A stretch of DNA of 64,000 nucleotides from Dactylonectria macrodidyma (Eukaryota > Ascomycota > Sordariomycetes > Hypocreales > Nectriaceae): the NCBI GenBank assembly GCA_020744425.1, contig JAGMUV010000008.1, positions 2,108,001 to 2,172,000 on the forward strand. The letters run 5' to 3'. The first letter of the stretch is position 1, and each line of letters begins with the position of its first letter. Below the pieces are notes generated by a model that had not been told where the DNA came from, did not search any database, and worked only from the letters and a program-made list of their open reading frames with translations. Below, piece after piece: positions 23,049 through 35,261 of the stretch. The translations under genes were made by a program, and so were the position numbers.

Positions 23049-26000
23049 ATGAACGGAGACGCAGGCCTGGTCGGCTGTCTGGTCGACAGGCTCGCCACCA
23101 GAGTAAGCAAGCTCCATGCTCCTTGCTTCATGCTCGACACAAGAAGGATGCGCTGAACTGACACTTCAACCAAGCTCCCCCATCGAGCGGGTACCAGTGG
23201 CCAGAGCCTGCAACAAGACGACATCCTTCACGTCACAAGGGCCACGCTGGTCGAGCTCGGCAACTCTACGATATCTACTGTCCTTGACTCCCTCTTGTCC
23301 TTACTCGAAGACCTCGCGCGTCCATACACTGCCGTCGCCTCGCATCCCAGCCATGTTCTGCACTCAGAGCTCTTCATCCTCGCCCTCATTGCCGATTGCT
23401 GTTCAGCCCATTGGGCATCACTTACTCGGGAGAGCAACGCGAGCCCAGACTCAGCCCCGACCCCGCCACCTCTTGACGAGGTTCTCGTGAGCCGCTTGTT
23501 CGACGCGCTCAAACATCTTCTCGAACCAATTCCAGATAGCTACATCCTGCCCGCGCAGACGCTGCTCGACCAGGTTTCCACGCGCAATGTCGCAATTCCT
23601 CGCTCGGACGAATCCTCTTCCACGACTGGAGATGACGGCTCCACCGCGGACGATGATCGACTGGGAGCTCACCTTGCTGAGATGGATGCGTATGTGAAGA
23701 CGGTTATCGAGTACGTCACCGCGTCCAGCTGGGAGGTTGCCTTCGATTACTTCAGGAACGTCGTATACAATATTCGTACAACCACTGTCGCCCAGATAAA
23801 TCCAACAACCTCGGGATCCTTCCAGGATGCTGAAAAGGCTGCTCTTGTCGTCCTCAGACTACTCTCGTTTTTCTGGGTCGATGGTCCCAAGCTTGGCCAA
23901 GTCATTCAGGAGATATGCTCCAGCTTCCTTCATTTCCGGAAGCCATATCAGAACACCATCGCTGTAGTTACTCCCTTGCTCATCACCAGGTGGCTTGATC
24001 GCTTTCCTCGTGAATTTGTTGAGCTTCATCTCCTCCACAGGCGACTCGATGGCGGTGCGGATACCTTGTTTGACATGACCAACTCCGCGACAGACAATGG
24101 CAAGCGGAAAGCCCTCCTTTATCCACTGCAGACAACCCTATTGTTCCTGCTTCCGGATGTCTTTGAGGTTGCCAGCAATATGCGAGAGGCGAAGAGCGTC
24201 AGCATGGTCAAGAAGGTCTCATTCCTCGACGGGCTGAGGAAGGCATTGAGGAATCGAAACGAGCAGGCTGGTCATTGTCTCGTATCTCTACTTCGTGCTG
24301 CCCGTCATTTCGATGCTGAAAGCGATTCGGCCCTTGTCAGCTACGCGCTGGACGTCCAAGACGAGGTCCGAGATGCAGTTTTCCGCCGCATTCCTTCGTC
24401 CGAGCCATCACTTTTCGAGCAAGACATGATGACTGCTGCTTTTGTTAGCTTAGCTCACCTGAATCTTGACGGCGTCAGTGCCCTTGTCGAGACTTGTATT
24501 TCATCCAGTGCGCCCCACAGCTTCAAACTAGCCGTTGTACAAGGCTGCTCCTACTTCGCACAACAACCCTACGCCCTAAGATATCATGCACTATTTGATA
24601 CTGCGGTGCCATTTATGCGTTCCCAGCTAGAGGTGAGACTCTATCCTTACCGAAAAAGAACTACGATTGTGACCATGAATTCTAGATCGAAGGGGCCAAA
24701 TCTACCGGCATGCCAATCCAAGGAGGCTTTGAGGGGATGGAAATGGTCTGTAGCATCCTCCAGTTTCTGGATGTCTCCCCGGCACAAATGCTACTCGACC
24801 TTTCAGGGGATGATCCGAATAACAGTTTCTTCAAATCTTTCCTTCTCTGCGTATTATCAGCAGAGCCCTCAGTTCGACGACTCGCTACTGGTGTCGCAGA
24901 TAGACTCTTGACAAGCCACGTAGACACCTATCGAAAGTCAGATGCCTTCCAGCAATTTGGGACAAAACAAGTTCGGGGGGATCTCTGGAGTAGAAGGTAA
25001 GTCAGCGAATCGGATGTTACACTTGTGTCGCTTACACAGTGCTAGTTCGAAAGTATTGCTCGGGCTATGCGAGCGTATCGCATCGCAAAAGGACGATCAA
25101 GGACTAATCGCCCTTCAAGAATACCTTAAAGCACGACTTCTCTTGTTGAAGCATATGCCAGTATGTCAGGACAGAGTTTTTTTTAAAGTTTTTTTTACAA
25201 TGATTATTTCTGACATTATACAGGAGCTAGCAGAGATACCCGAGGAGACGCCAGATGTCGTGAGCGCATCCTCGAAACTTGAAACAACTCTCCTCATCTC
25301 ACTTTGCTCCGCTAATATTGACACTTGTCAGCTTGTCACCTCGTGCATAGGCCTTTTTTTCCAAGAGTGCTCGATTGTAGACAAGCATGCTGAGTCGGCC
25401 AAGTCTTCAGCATCTGTCCTCCGGAATGGCGAAGTTTTTCAAGAAATTGCGTCTCGTGCGTTTAGGTTCACCGGACTAGTCGCTTTTCAAAAACGAGTTC
25501 GAGGTCTTTTACGCCGTATGCAATTTCCGACGACGGGTATTTTGAATGCCTGGGAGACGGCGTTTGATCGGTGGATTCACCTTGCTAAGGATGTATCTAC
25601 CTCGACAATTGATGCAGTTGATGAGAAGGTTCTCTCCGAATGGAGAAATTATTCTGGGTTCTTAGCATCATTGGGAGGTATCTGCACAGCGGACCAAGCC
25701 ATCATTTTGGAGGAACCTGCCCTTGGTGGGCTAAGGTGGATCGATCGAATCTCTTCCGAGCACTACGAAGAGCCACTTCTAACACGGTATCTGAGACTGA
25801 GTATCCAACTTCTAGCTTGTGCCAATGTCAGGGTGCGAGAGGCAATGCGAGATGTCCTTTCAAGCGAGGTTTCTCCTGCGCTCTATCATCCCTTATTCAA
25901 GGCCCTTGAATCCGAGCTTGAGGTTCTCTTTACTGGCGCTCTCGCCCCAGTCGACAAAGGTCAGGATAGCGAAGTCGTTTTTGCGGAACAGGCGGCGTCT

Positions 26001-29000
26001 CTGTTGAAGGCGTTGGTGGAAAGGCTGGAGAGCCCGTCTGACCTTGGCGCGGCATCCTCGGTCCATCTTGGCGCCCTAACTCTCAACTTTGCGAAATTCC
26101 TGGATGGGGTGTCAGACACCCCAAATACATTGCGAGTGAAGATCCGAGTCTGCCACCTGTGTGAGGTTGTAACGAAACGGAAAGAGCATTTGAATTTGCG
26201 CGACGACGTACGAATCAGGAATCAACTACTCGAGTACATCTTCGGTTGGATAGCACGGCCTCGTTCCCCACGACCAGATCAGCTTGGCATAGGCACCAGG
26301 CAAGACGACATGAGCCGGGTTCAGAAAGACCTGGACAAAGCTTGCCTAAAGTCACTGGCCGACCTCACCTTCCGGCTCCCGCTGCAACCGTCTGATAGCC
26401 ACACGGATGCCGGCATGAGTGAAATGAAGTCACAAATGTTCCATACATACTTCAACCGCTTTCTTTCTCTGCTCAACCACGAGCCCTCCGACTCCAGTCG
26501 ATCCGATCCCACACTTGGACAGACTATTCGCGACGAAATGATCTCCAACTCAGACCTAGCTATCACCATTCTCTCGAATCTCTTAAGTGCCAACATAGAC
26601 GTCGGTCTAAAGCATTCTTTGAACATCGGATATCATGACAATGTCGAGATTCGCACGGCTTTCGTCAAAGTCCTATACAACATCTTGATCCAGGGCACCG
26701 AGTTCAGCAATCTAACGGATTCTGCTGTCAGCGAAAAGTATGAGGAATTACTAGAGGTTCGTTTTCTTTTCTCAACTCTGCTATTTGACGTCCTAACATT
26801 TCAAAGCTACTGACGAGTGATCTTTCGCTTGCCATGTCAATGAGTGTGGCTTGTCCAAGCACCGATGTCGATGAGCTTACAATATGTCTCCTGACCGTGT
26901 TTGAGCAACGGGGACTTATTTTCGAGCTATTGGAGGCCCTGATTAAGCAAGAGATAGAGGACACCGGTACGTGTGCTTCCATCCGAGTTGGCTTCCCCGA
27001 TGTGCTGCCACTAATCACGCCTCCGGCCGCACAGAAAACGAGTCGGAACTCTTGCGCCGGAGCTGTGTTGCAACGAAAACTCTTTCTGTCTATGCCAAGT
27101 GGAAAGGATCATCCTATCTGAGAGCAACCCTACAGAAGGTCTTGGAGCGGCTCATGCTAACATCCAAGGACCTTGATCTGGAGCTCGACCCCGCGCGAGT
27201 TAGTACAACGGAGGAACTACAAAAAAATGCCCTACAGCTCCGCATCGTTGCCAAGGTGTTTATCGACGATATTTGCGCGTCCTCGTCAAGCATGCCACCA
27301 GCTTTTCGCAAAATTTGCAACATTGTAAGTCCTACAAACTGAAATTTAGAGACGTTACTCATAATCCTATTAGATTTCCAACGCTGTTGTGTTGAGATTC
27401 CCAGATGCAAAATACACCGCGGTCGGAGCTTTCATATTCCTTCGCTTCTTCTGCCCAGCCATTGTTGCCCCCGAGGTTGAAGGCCTCGTGACAGCTTCCC
27501 CTTCTAAGGAAATGCGCCGTGGCCTGCTGCTCATTGCCAAGGTTATTCAAAACCTTGCTAACAACGTGCTCTTCGGTGCCAAAGAGCCGTACATGTTTCC
27601 ACTAAACGACTTTCTGACCCAAAACATCTATCACGTCACAACTTTCCTCCGCGAGATTTCAGTGAGTACAGAGTCCAAACCCTAGATACAATCACTCACG
27701 GGTTTTAGGTTGCCCCTCAACACTTAGAGATCCAGAAATCCACAGAATCGTTTGATTTTGGGTCTTGCGTTGCGCTTCACCGCTTTTTGTACGATCATTG
27801 GGACCATGTACGCCAAACCCTGGTCTCACGAGAGAGAAGGGAATACATGAGATCTACAGGAGACGTTGCCCGGGTTCGCTCTCCAGTTCTGGAGCCACTG
27901 AGGAATCTCATCGCCAATCTAGGACCTCCCCCGCTCGCGGTTTCATGGAACCGGCCCCAAGTTTCAGCTAACAGCCCACCTCTGTATTCACGATTCCAAA
28001 ATTTCATGCTCCGTAACGCTTTCCGAAGTACGGAGTCTTTTTTGACAGCTCGAGCCGTATACGACGGAGGGGAAAGCAAGGTGCGAATTCCTACCGCCGC
28101 ACCGTATTTTCGCAGCCTAACAATCTCTAGGACGGCCTATCGATCATTTGTATCATTCTTCGTCACATCGAGACAGAAAGCATCGACTACGATACACTCA
28201 TCTATTGCTATCTCAAGGTGAGTGATCCGGGTTATCTTATTTGCTTCTCCGTCCTCTAGCAAGCCTATATCCATTTCTCCTCAGACACGGGAAAATTCAA
28301 CGTCGAAACAACCAAACATGGAGTCTAACAATGAATCAGATCGCAAGTAGGCTCTGGCATCGACCATTTGGACTTCTCATAGACGCTACCTGTTACAATG
28401 GGAGGAACGAACCCCAGGATGATCTCTTCAAGAAATTGGAGCTTCTCACTCCTTCGGAACTTTCAGTCAACTTGACTCGAATCTACGTCTACAACATGAA
28501 CAGTGCATTCAAGTTCGTTGGGCGTTCTCTAACCCCTCTGTGAGCAACCGCTAACTCCTGCACCAGGCGATGTTTCCGACGACTTCTACGAGTGTGTACG
28601 AAAAACGAGAACGGTGTCTTCAATCCGAAAAATGTAGAGTACCACTTGATTGGTAGCCTTCAGGACTTGCAGGCACACTTTCACCTAAGCCAACTCCACC
28701 TGCCAAAGGAAACAATCAGTGTCGTCACAGATACGCGGTATGTTTTCCAGCCAATCACACGACTATCCAAATCCAAAGGCAAAATTGAGGTCATCATCAA
28801 GGTTGGTAGCCAGTTCGTCCAAGTCACGACAACAAAGAAACAGGAGATATTCGCCGGGTTCCGCCTTGGCACAACTGTTAATGACATCTTCCGCCTCGGG
28901 GAGGTTGATGAGGCACCGACTTCCATTCAAACCGAGGACGATTCAGCCTTTGGTTTGAGGGCGGACAATGGGAAGATTGTCATGTACTTCACGAGCCCTA

Positions 29001-31507
29001 AGAAGTCAGACGTTCTCCAAACCATCAGAGGGGCCAAGGCGAAGCACGGCAAGGATAGCAGGACACAGAAGTCTATTGAAAGGCTCATCCGACCGCAGGA
29101 TGTACCAGGGACACTACTCAACCTGGCACTGGCAAATCTGTCGAGCCCCGATCACGTTCTGAGGCTTTCCTCATACAACCTACTTGGGGCCCTCTGCAAA
29201 GCCTTCAAATTCAGCTCAGCGTCCAGGCTTGTATGCACCAAAGGTAAGTTTACTTGGCCTCATGTTTTTGGGAGAAAATTAACAGGCTTCTTCAGATGTG
29301 TCTGTTCCATTGGACCCCATGCGATTCATTGTCAACATGAGTAAGGAACTCGCCCTCGCAGAGCCACAGCTTACGTCCGACTTCTTGACCGAATTCTTCG
29401 TTGGCTGGGAAAGCTTCCCTGACGAGCAGAAGCCGTTGAGCTTGGCATACATGGCTCCATGGCTCCCTGGTCTGCGGACAAACATCTTGGCCAACGAAAT
29501 GGACGGCGAGAAAGGTAGGGAGAAGGTGGCCGTCCTGTTCCGAAAATTGATCGACATTACAGTCCAAGATCACGCGCTCATCTACTCCCTCGAGCAGTCT
29601 GTGTGGCCAAAGATTATCCAAGATGAGATTCTGCTCGAAATCTTCCTAGATGAGCTTCTCAAGACAGCAATGAGCTATGGGGTTCATGAGGAGCCCCTAG
29701 AGGTCATCTCATCCATCGTGGTCGGGATTGGCACAGTGACTCTGCGGGGGAAGATCCTCTCCCGGCTCCGCAAAGCCCTCAACCGCTCGTCCCTGAGACC
29801 GACCAAGTATCTGCCAGATAACGCTGTCTGGTCAGAGATTTGTATCCTGCTCCAATTTTGTCTTTCGTTGTCATTCGACAACGGAGTACAGTCTCAGTTG
29901 TTTCTGCCAGAGATCTTCCACGTCGTGACCATGTTGGCGAATACCGGTAGTCAGGACATCCGGTTGCTCGTTTACCGGTTGCTGGTGAATTCAGTTCACG
30001 CTGTGTGCACTTCATTTGACCTCGATGATGCCAAATCCAGCAAACTCCGAGCAAGTCTTGATTTCTTGTGCGACCCGCGAAGCGATATCTTTATCGCGCC
30101 TCCCGCCTTTGTGCGCGACGGTGCATCGGTATCTACTTCACAGGAAGCCGGCCCAGCGTTATCGGCCACAGAAAACCTGGCATCTGCTTTGTTCGAGATT
30201 TGCTCAGTTGCTGCTCCCACTATAGACCTCTCCAATGCTTGGCGATCTCGGTGGATGAGTCTCGTGGCTAGCACGGCATTTCAAAACAACCCAGCCATCC
30301 AACCGCGAGCATTTGCAGTCATGGGATGCCTTGCTCGGGAAGAAGTGGACGACGACCTGCTGTACCAGGTGCTTGTAGCTTTGCGGAACAGCGTGGGCCG
30401 GTTCGGCGAGGACCACAATAGCGAGATGCTGGTTTCCATTGTTACCTCGCTTTCCAAGATGATGGCAAAGCTGCCGTCGGCTTCTCGGTACGGCTTGCAG
30501 TTGTTCTGGCTCGCCATGTCACTCGTCCGGCTGGTGCCGGCAAATCTCTTCAACTGTGCTGCGCTATTTCTCGAGGCAGTTCTGGCCAATATCAGCACTG
30601 GGGAAGATTTCAGGGGCGCGAAAATGGTTCCCCTACTGCTTCAGGGCCGATTACCCCTTGATGAAGCGGCCTTGCCATTAGAGGACGTGTACGGCATTCA
30701 CTTCACCCACGACACTTTCGAGTTCGCTGTCTGCGCATGTCTAGCTCGCGGACTTACGGACACTGTGACGAGACAAACCGCAATGCGAGTCTTGTCGTCA
30801 TTCCTGGAGATGACGACGTGGAGCTCGGATCCCACGACAAGCATCAGAGATGTGCCCGAGGGTTCAGCGTACTTGTCGCTTCTACTCGCGCGAGCCGTGG
30901 GCCACGAAGAGCTCAAGGACAGTCTTTGGTCTGCCGGGATCAACCCAGGGGACGTGAACGCGGTGCTCAAGTCACGAGAGTTGCCAGATATTGCGGTGAT
31001 TCAGGACAAGAACCTGCTGCTCATGACAGCCATCGAGCTTGTGGATTTCCAGTACCTGGAGGACACTGTACAAACGCGCAGCTTGCAATGGCTAAATGAG
31101 CTGGCAATCAAGAGGCCTTCCGTGATTGTCCACCTGTGAGTTGTAGACCTGTCTCCATTCCAAACATGACCAGCTAACATAGTCGATAGATGCGGTGCCA
31201 TCCGGTCCCTGTTGGACGATATCCTGTTACATGGCCAAAACTCAACCACTCTGGGAGCTGCACACATCCTTCTGCGTACACTGTCATCCAATCGCCAGCT
31301 CTCACGAGCCGTCGGCTCAGTGTCGCAATTAACGGAGACATTGGATAACATGGGATTCGGGGGCCTCTGGCGGTCGTGCTCTTTAGGTTCAATGGATGAC
31401 ATCAACCGAGACTGTCTAGAGTTGACTGAGAAGCTAATTGAGGTAAGTGAGGTTTTGAATAATATGCACGAGATATACTAATTGCTTTTTAGTTAATTAT
31501 TATTTGA
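23049..31507 (+). CDS. Neurofibromin/IRA-type Ras GTPase-activating protein
   Basis: Exons: 23049..23102, 23175..24632, 24686..24996, 25040..25160, 25224..26756, 26807..26966, 27035..27324, 27374..27661, 27709..28080, 28131..28217, 28340..28512, 28567..29243, 29296..31135, 31190..31442 and 31493..31507; about 2543 residues with every phase consistent. It stimulates Ras GTP hydrolysis, turning off Ras/cAMP signalling. The GAP core runs about 1130-1400: arginine-finger region ELLRRSCVATKT (R1220/R1221), FLRFFCPAIVAPE (about 1331-1343) and LLLIAKVIQNLANN. A CRAL-TRIO/Sec14-like part (LIYCYLK, then RPFGLLIDATCYNG) and a PH-like part follow (about 1530-1750), the neurofibromin arrangement. The helical remainder is HEAT-like. 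Intron 4 (25161-25223) is 63 bp and stop-free. The last 5-codon exon is tentative: reading through its intron gives a stop at 31479-31481. Confidence 0.87.
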
Positions 31508-31560
31508 TAGATTTATTTGCATAGATTTATATATATTGATAATACGACTTAATTATGAAG

Positions 31561-31611
31561 TCTTCTTCTTCTTCTTCTTCTTCTTCTTCTTCTTCTTCTT
31601 CTTCTTCTTCT
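31561..31611 (+). repeat. (TCT)17 microsatellite
   Basis: Seventeen perfect TCT units lie between the convergent 3' ends of RasGAP and CIA1, in an AT-rich spacer (31490-31760). A poly-Ser frame across it is an artefact of the repeat. It could be useful as a length marker. Confidence 0.95.
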
Positions 31612-31764
31612 CTCTTTGCAGCAGCTACAACTTGCGTCGAGTGTGTCTCTCGCACTAAGTTCCGCTCCAAGTATCAAACCACAGCCCTAGTAGCAATATC
31701 ATGCAGTCTTAATAGTAGTAGTGTTTTTATATTTTGTTCTTTTACGTTTACTGCCACTACGTTG

Positions 31765-33198
31765 CTACCTAGGAATTTCGACCTGCCACGGCCGCACCAA
31801 CCCATCGTCGCCCGTGGTGACGAGCATCTCCTCCTCGCCGCGCCGCTGAGACGCGGAGTCGTAGCGCCGACACCAGGTGACGTGGTTCACTTCGAAGGGT
31901 CCATGAGCGTTGGCTTGGGTAGTCAGAAGGGTCCATTCTGATGAGCCCTGGGCCTCTGTGCTGGTAGTCAATTCGTCGGTGTTGGCCATGGGCTGGTCCT
32001 CACCTCCCGTGGCCTGCTTCTCCTTTTCTTTGTACAAGGCCACGATGCCGTCGCTGCCAGTACTAGCTACCAGCCCAGACTCAGCGCTCCAGGCCACTGA
32101 GTAAATGTCACGGCTATGGGCGTTGGGGAGGGTGGCGGTGCAGGCCCACTCCTCACGTAGAGACCTCCGCATGGTGTTCGGGATGCCACCCAAGGCACTC
32201 TTGTTTCCGGAGCCGGGACCGTCGCCATCCGCATCGGCATCGTCCTCGGTGAGCGTCCACACGCGAATAGTGCCGTCAGCCGAGAAGGTCATGAGGCGTG
32301 GAAAGCGATCGCCCGCACGAGGTCGGCCTTCCCACTGCAGTCCCCAAACGGTGCCCTCGTGGCCCTCGAGAACGGCGACACAGACCCATTCAGCATCGCC
32401 GTCCTCGCGCCAGATGCGGACCGTGTTGTCGTAGCTCGCGCTGGCCAGGACGTCGGCTCCGTATCGGCGCCGGGCGTTGCGGCCGGGAACATCGGGGCAC
32501 CAGGCCACGGCTTTGACGTCTCCTTCGTGCTCGTTAAGCACAGCGATGGTTTCCCACTCATCGTCAGCCTCGGACGCACCAATGTCCTCCCAGATCCAGA
32601 CCGACTTGTCGCGCGAGCAGGTGGCGAGATAGGAGCCGGAGGGGGAGAAGGTGCACGACTTAATCTCCGAGTCGTGGCCCTCAAGCACGAGGGTAAACTC
32701 CCACTCCTTGTCGCCAGGTTTAGAATCGTCATCGCTGTCGTCATCGCTTTCGTTTCGGTTCTTCTTCTGCACGCTGCGAGCCGTCACTTCTACCTCGAGA
32801 CCACCCTCGCTCCCCGCACCGTCGGCAGCATCGCCATCCCAGCGCCAGATGCCGGCGGTGGAGTCGAAGCTGCCGGAGACGAGGCACAACTTGTGCGGTG
32901 GCAGGTTGGGTTTCCAGGCGACGGAGCGAACGGAGCGGGTGTGGCCGCCGGCGAGGGCACTGTGGGCGGAGGCTGTTGAGAGGGAGAAGACAGTGACGCT
33001 CTTGGAGTGGGCGGTGGCGATGAGGGGCAGCGTCGGATGCGGGACGGATGCCCAGGCACGTTCGTGGAGGTCGGGCTTGAAGGGTGGGAGGGCGGTGATA
33101 CGAGCGGACGGAGGAGTCGCGGCAGAGGACGGCACATCGGTCGGTGCGGGCGTAGATACGGAGGCCGAGGCCGGATCGGGGGCCGGCGTCGGCGACAT
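31765..33198 (-). CDS. CIA1: Cytosolic Fe-S assembly WD40 protein Cia1/CIAO1
   Basis: Intronless, 477 residues. Cia1 is the beta-propeller of the CIA targeting complex (with Cia2 and Met18/MMS19) that inserts Fe-S clusters into cytosolic and nuclear proteins. The blades show the family-specific pattern: GGHTRSVRSVAWKP, GHDSEIKSCTFSPSGSYLAT followed by CSRDKSVWIW, EHEGDVKAVAWCPD, ASASYDNTVRIW and GHEGTVWGLQW. Seven blades can be placed. Additions relative to yeast are a Pro/Ala/Ser/Thr-rich N-terminus (first 40 residues) and an acidic loop (ESDDDSDDDS, about 150-160) between blades 2 and 3. It is convergent with RasGAP. Confidence 0.9.
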   Translation of the reverse strand: MSPTPAPDPASASVSTPAPTDVPSSAATPPSARITALPPFKPDLHERAWASVPHPTLPLIATAHSKSVTVFSLSTASAHSALAGGHTRSVRSVAWKPNLPPHKLCLVSGSFDSTAGIWRWDGDAADGAGSEGGLEVEVTARSVQKKNRNESDDDSDDDSKPGDKEWEFTLVLEGHDSEIKSCTFSPSGSYLATCSRDKSVWIWEDIGASEADDEWETIAVLNEHEGDVKAVAWCPDVPGRNARRRYGADVLASASYDNTVRIWREDGDAEWVCVAVLEGHEGTVWGLQWEGRPRAGDRFPRLMTFSADGTIRVWTLTEDDADADGDGPGSGNKSALGGIPNTMRRSLREEWACTATLPNAHSRDIYSVAWSAESGLVASTGSDGIVALYKEKEKQATGGEDQPMANTDELTTSTEAQGSSEWTLLTTQANAHGPFEVNHVTWCRRYDSASQRRGEEEMLVTTGDDGLVRPWQVEIPR

Positions 33199-33663
33199 GG
33201 TTGAACTTTTGAAGCGGGATGCGATGCGGAGCGAGGGAGGGGTTGGATGGCCGCAGGCCCGTCGAGGGGCAAGCGATGGCTTTGGAAAGGGGAGCGATTG
33301 ACGGCTCGAGACGTAGGGTTCGTGGGGGATTCAGATCAATCAAAATAAAAGGCCGTCCTCTGGCACGCGAGGGCTTGGTGGTTGAGGGAGGAGGAGTTGA
33401 TCTTTTTCGACCCCTCCGGTCGTTGTTGCACCAAGTCCGAGTTGGAAACGATTGATAAGATAACGCACATGCAAGTGCAAGTGCAGGAACGTCCATCTCC
33501 GGGAACCCCTCGGTGATGTAATGGCATTTTTATTTCCTTCCTCCCTTATCGTCACGGCGTAATTTTAGTTATGCGCCTACTACTAATGCAATTTACGCAG
33601 CATCTAACTGGACGCCTGATCATTTTCTTTTGTTTTCTCCATCACTTTCGGTCCCGTCCACCA
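33199..33663. other. Intergenic: CIA1 upstream and MFS 3' region
   Basis: 465 bp between two minus-strand genes. It would contain the CIA1 promoter and the MFS gene's 3' UTR. Overlapping open frames are GC-skewed shadows. No motif stands out. Confidence 0.35.
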
Positions 33664-35261
33664 TTAATCCCTTCTCCAAGCCTTCGCCTTGATCCATCCC
33701 CAGGCCTTCTTCGCATCGCCCCCGGGCTTCGCTTTCTCCTCTCTCGCTCTCTCCAGGCCGCCCTTTGCAAACCCTCCCGGGAGCAGCAGCCAAATGACAA
33801 TGATAAAGACAATAGTGGCCAGAACAACAGGCTGCAGCACCTCCACGCCCTTGTGCTGGGCGATGGCTCCGACGGCAAAGGGGAGCAGCGCCGCTCCGCC
33901 ACCTCCAATTGCCGCTGCGAACCCGATGGCGCTGACATGATAGTCGGCGGGCAGCAGCTTAGTAGCTACGACAACGGCCGCAGGGAATAGTGGGCCTAGG
34001 AAGAAGCCCAGCAGCATGACAAAGACGACGGATGCGGCAAAGTTGGGCACCAGCCAGTACAGCAGCTCGAGGCCGATGGCAAGCACGAGGTACACCAATA
34101 TCGCCAGCTTCTCTCCGATCCGGCCTGTGATGAAACCGAGGACAACGCGGCCTATTGTGAGGCCCAGCCAGAAGAGCGTGACAGTCAGGCCGGCCAGGAA
34201 CGGTTCGGCATGCCGAACCCGCAGCATAAAAGTGACGACCCAGCCTCCAAGACTCACCTCGGCCCCAACGTAGCCCAGAAGAAACAGGGCCACAAGCCAG
34301 GTGATGGGCTGCCGCATTGCCATTCGCGTCGTCGTACGTGCCTTGCCCTCGTCGAACTTGAGCCGTTGTCGGTATGCAGCCCCCGTCGCGTTCCAAAATG
34401 CCGTCATACCAAACAAGAACTCGATGACGACGATGCCAATCATGACGTAGAAGAAGGTATACCATTCGAGGTTGGCCTTGGTGACCATAGCCGATGCAAT
34501 CAGGGGACTGATGGTGCCGCCAAGCCCGTAAGAGCCGTGAAGGAAGCCGAGCAGCTCGTTCGCATTGTGCATATTACCGACCCAGGCGTTGTAGGCGCTG
34601 TCTTCGATACCGTTGCCAAAGGCGGAGAAGAGCAGTGCGCAGGGCAGCACTGGGAAGGGCGGGTGTAAGGCTATGGGGATGTAGCCGATGAGGCGGCACA
34701 CTGGACCCAGAAAGGCCACGCCACGCTGGCCGACGGTGAAGTGCAGCCAGTTGTTGGTGAGGGCGGCGAGGATGTAGCCGGCAAAAGGGACGACGAAGAC
34801 GGTCGAGACAGTCGTGTAATTGAGGCCGTAGTAGGTTTCAATCTGGGAGGTGGAAGCAACGACTTGTCAGCGACTCAACGCAACTCGAGGTTGAAATCAA
34901 GGTTCCAAAACGCAGAACAATTTAACTTGGCTTACATAGGGTATAAGAGCCTATGTTTGTTTTTCGATTAGCCTGCTATGATACGTTATGGCTGCCACGG
35001 GCAAATAATTTAACTCACTCCGATGCATGCGTCGTTCATGCCCATGATCAACAAGGAGAGATTGGCAGCCATGAAGCGGTACGAGTTGATCCGAGGGCTA
35101 TTCCATCTCTCCAAGCCATTGGTAGAGTTGCCATCGTCAGTGGCAACTTCTGGGACAATAGCTTGTTGAGTTTCCTTATCCTCCGTGGGTTGCGGTTGAG
35201 TGTCAGAGGCAGCAATCTTTTCTGCCTGTGGGTTGTTGGGATATGGAAGAGAGGCGGCCAT
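33664..35261 (-). CDS. Major facilitator superfamily transporter (BSC6-like)
   Basis: Exons complement(35019..35261), complement(34936..34950) and complement(33664..34842); 478 residues. About 12 hydrophobic helices follow a polar N-terminus of about 60 residues. The first helix is FMAANLSLLIMGMNDACIG, followed by ALIPYIETYYGLNYTTVS, a layout seen in fucose-permease-like and fungal 'bypass of stop codon 6' MFS proteins. The loop-2/3 basic motif is replaced by GQRGVAFLGPVCRLIGY, and a second-half GRVVLGFITGRIGEK motif is clear. The substrate cannot be read from the sequence. The middle exon is only 15 nt (Ala-Leu-Ile-Pro-Tyr) and is required for the first periplasmic turn. The tail is basic (REEKAKPGGDAKKAW). 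Confidence 0.8.

Noticed and set aside
31555..31941. Poly-Ser frame of 128 codons
   Set aside because: It is produced by the (TCT)17 tract and antisense to CIA1.
32359..33301. Long frames (up to 251 codons) on both strands over CIA1
   Set aside because: Shadows of the GC-rich CIA1 coding frame; Arg/Pro-rich without motifs.
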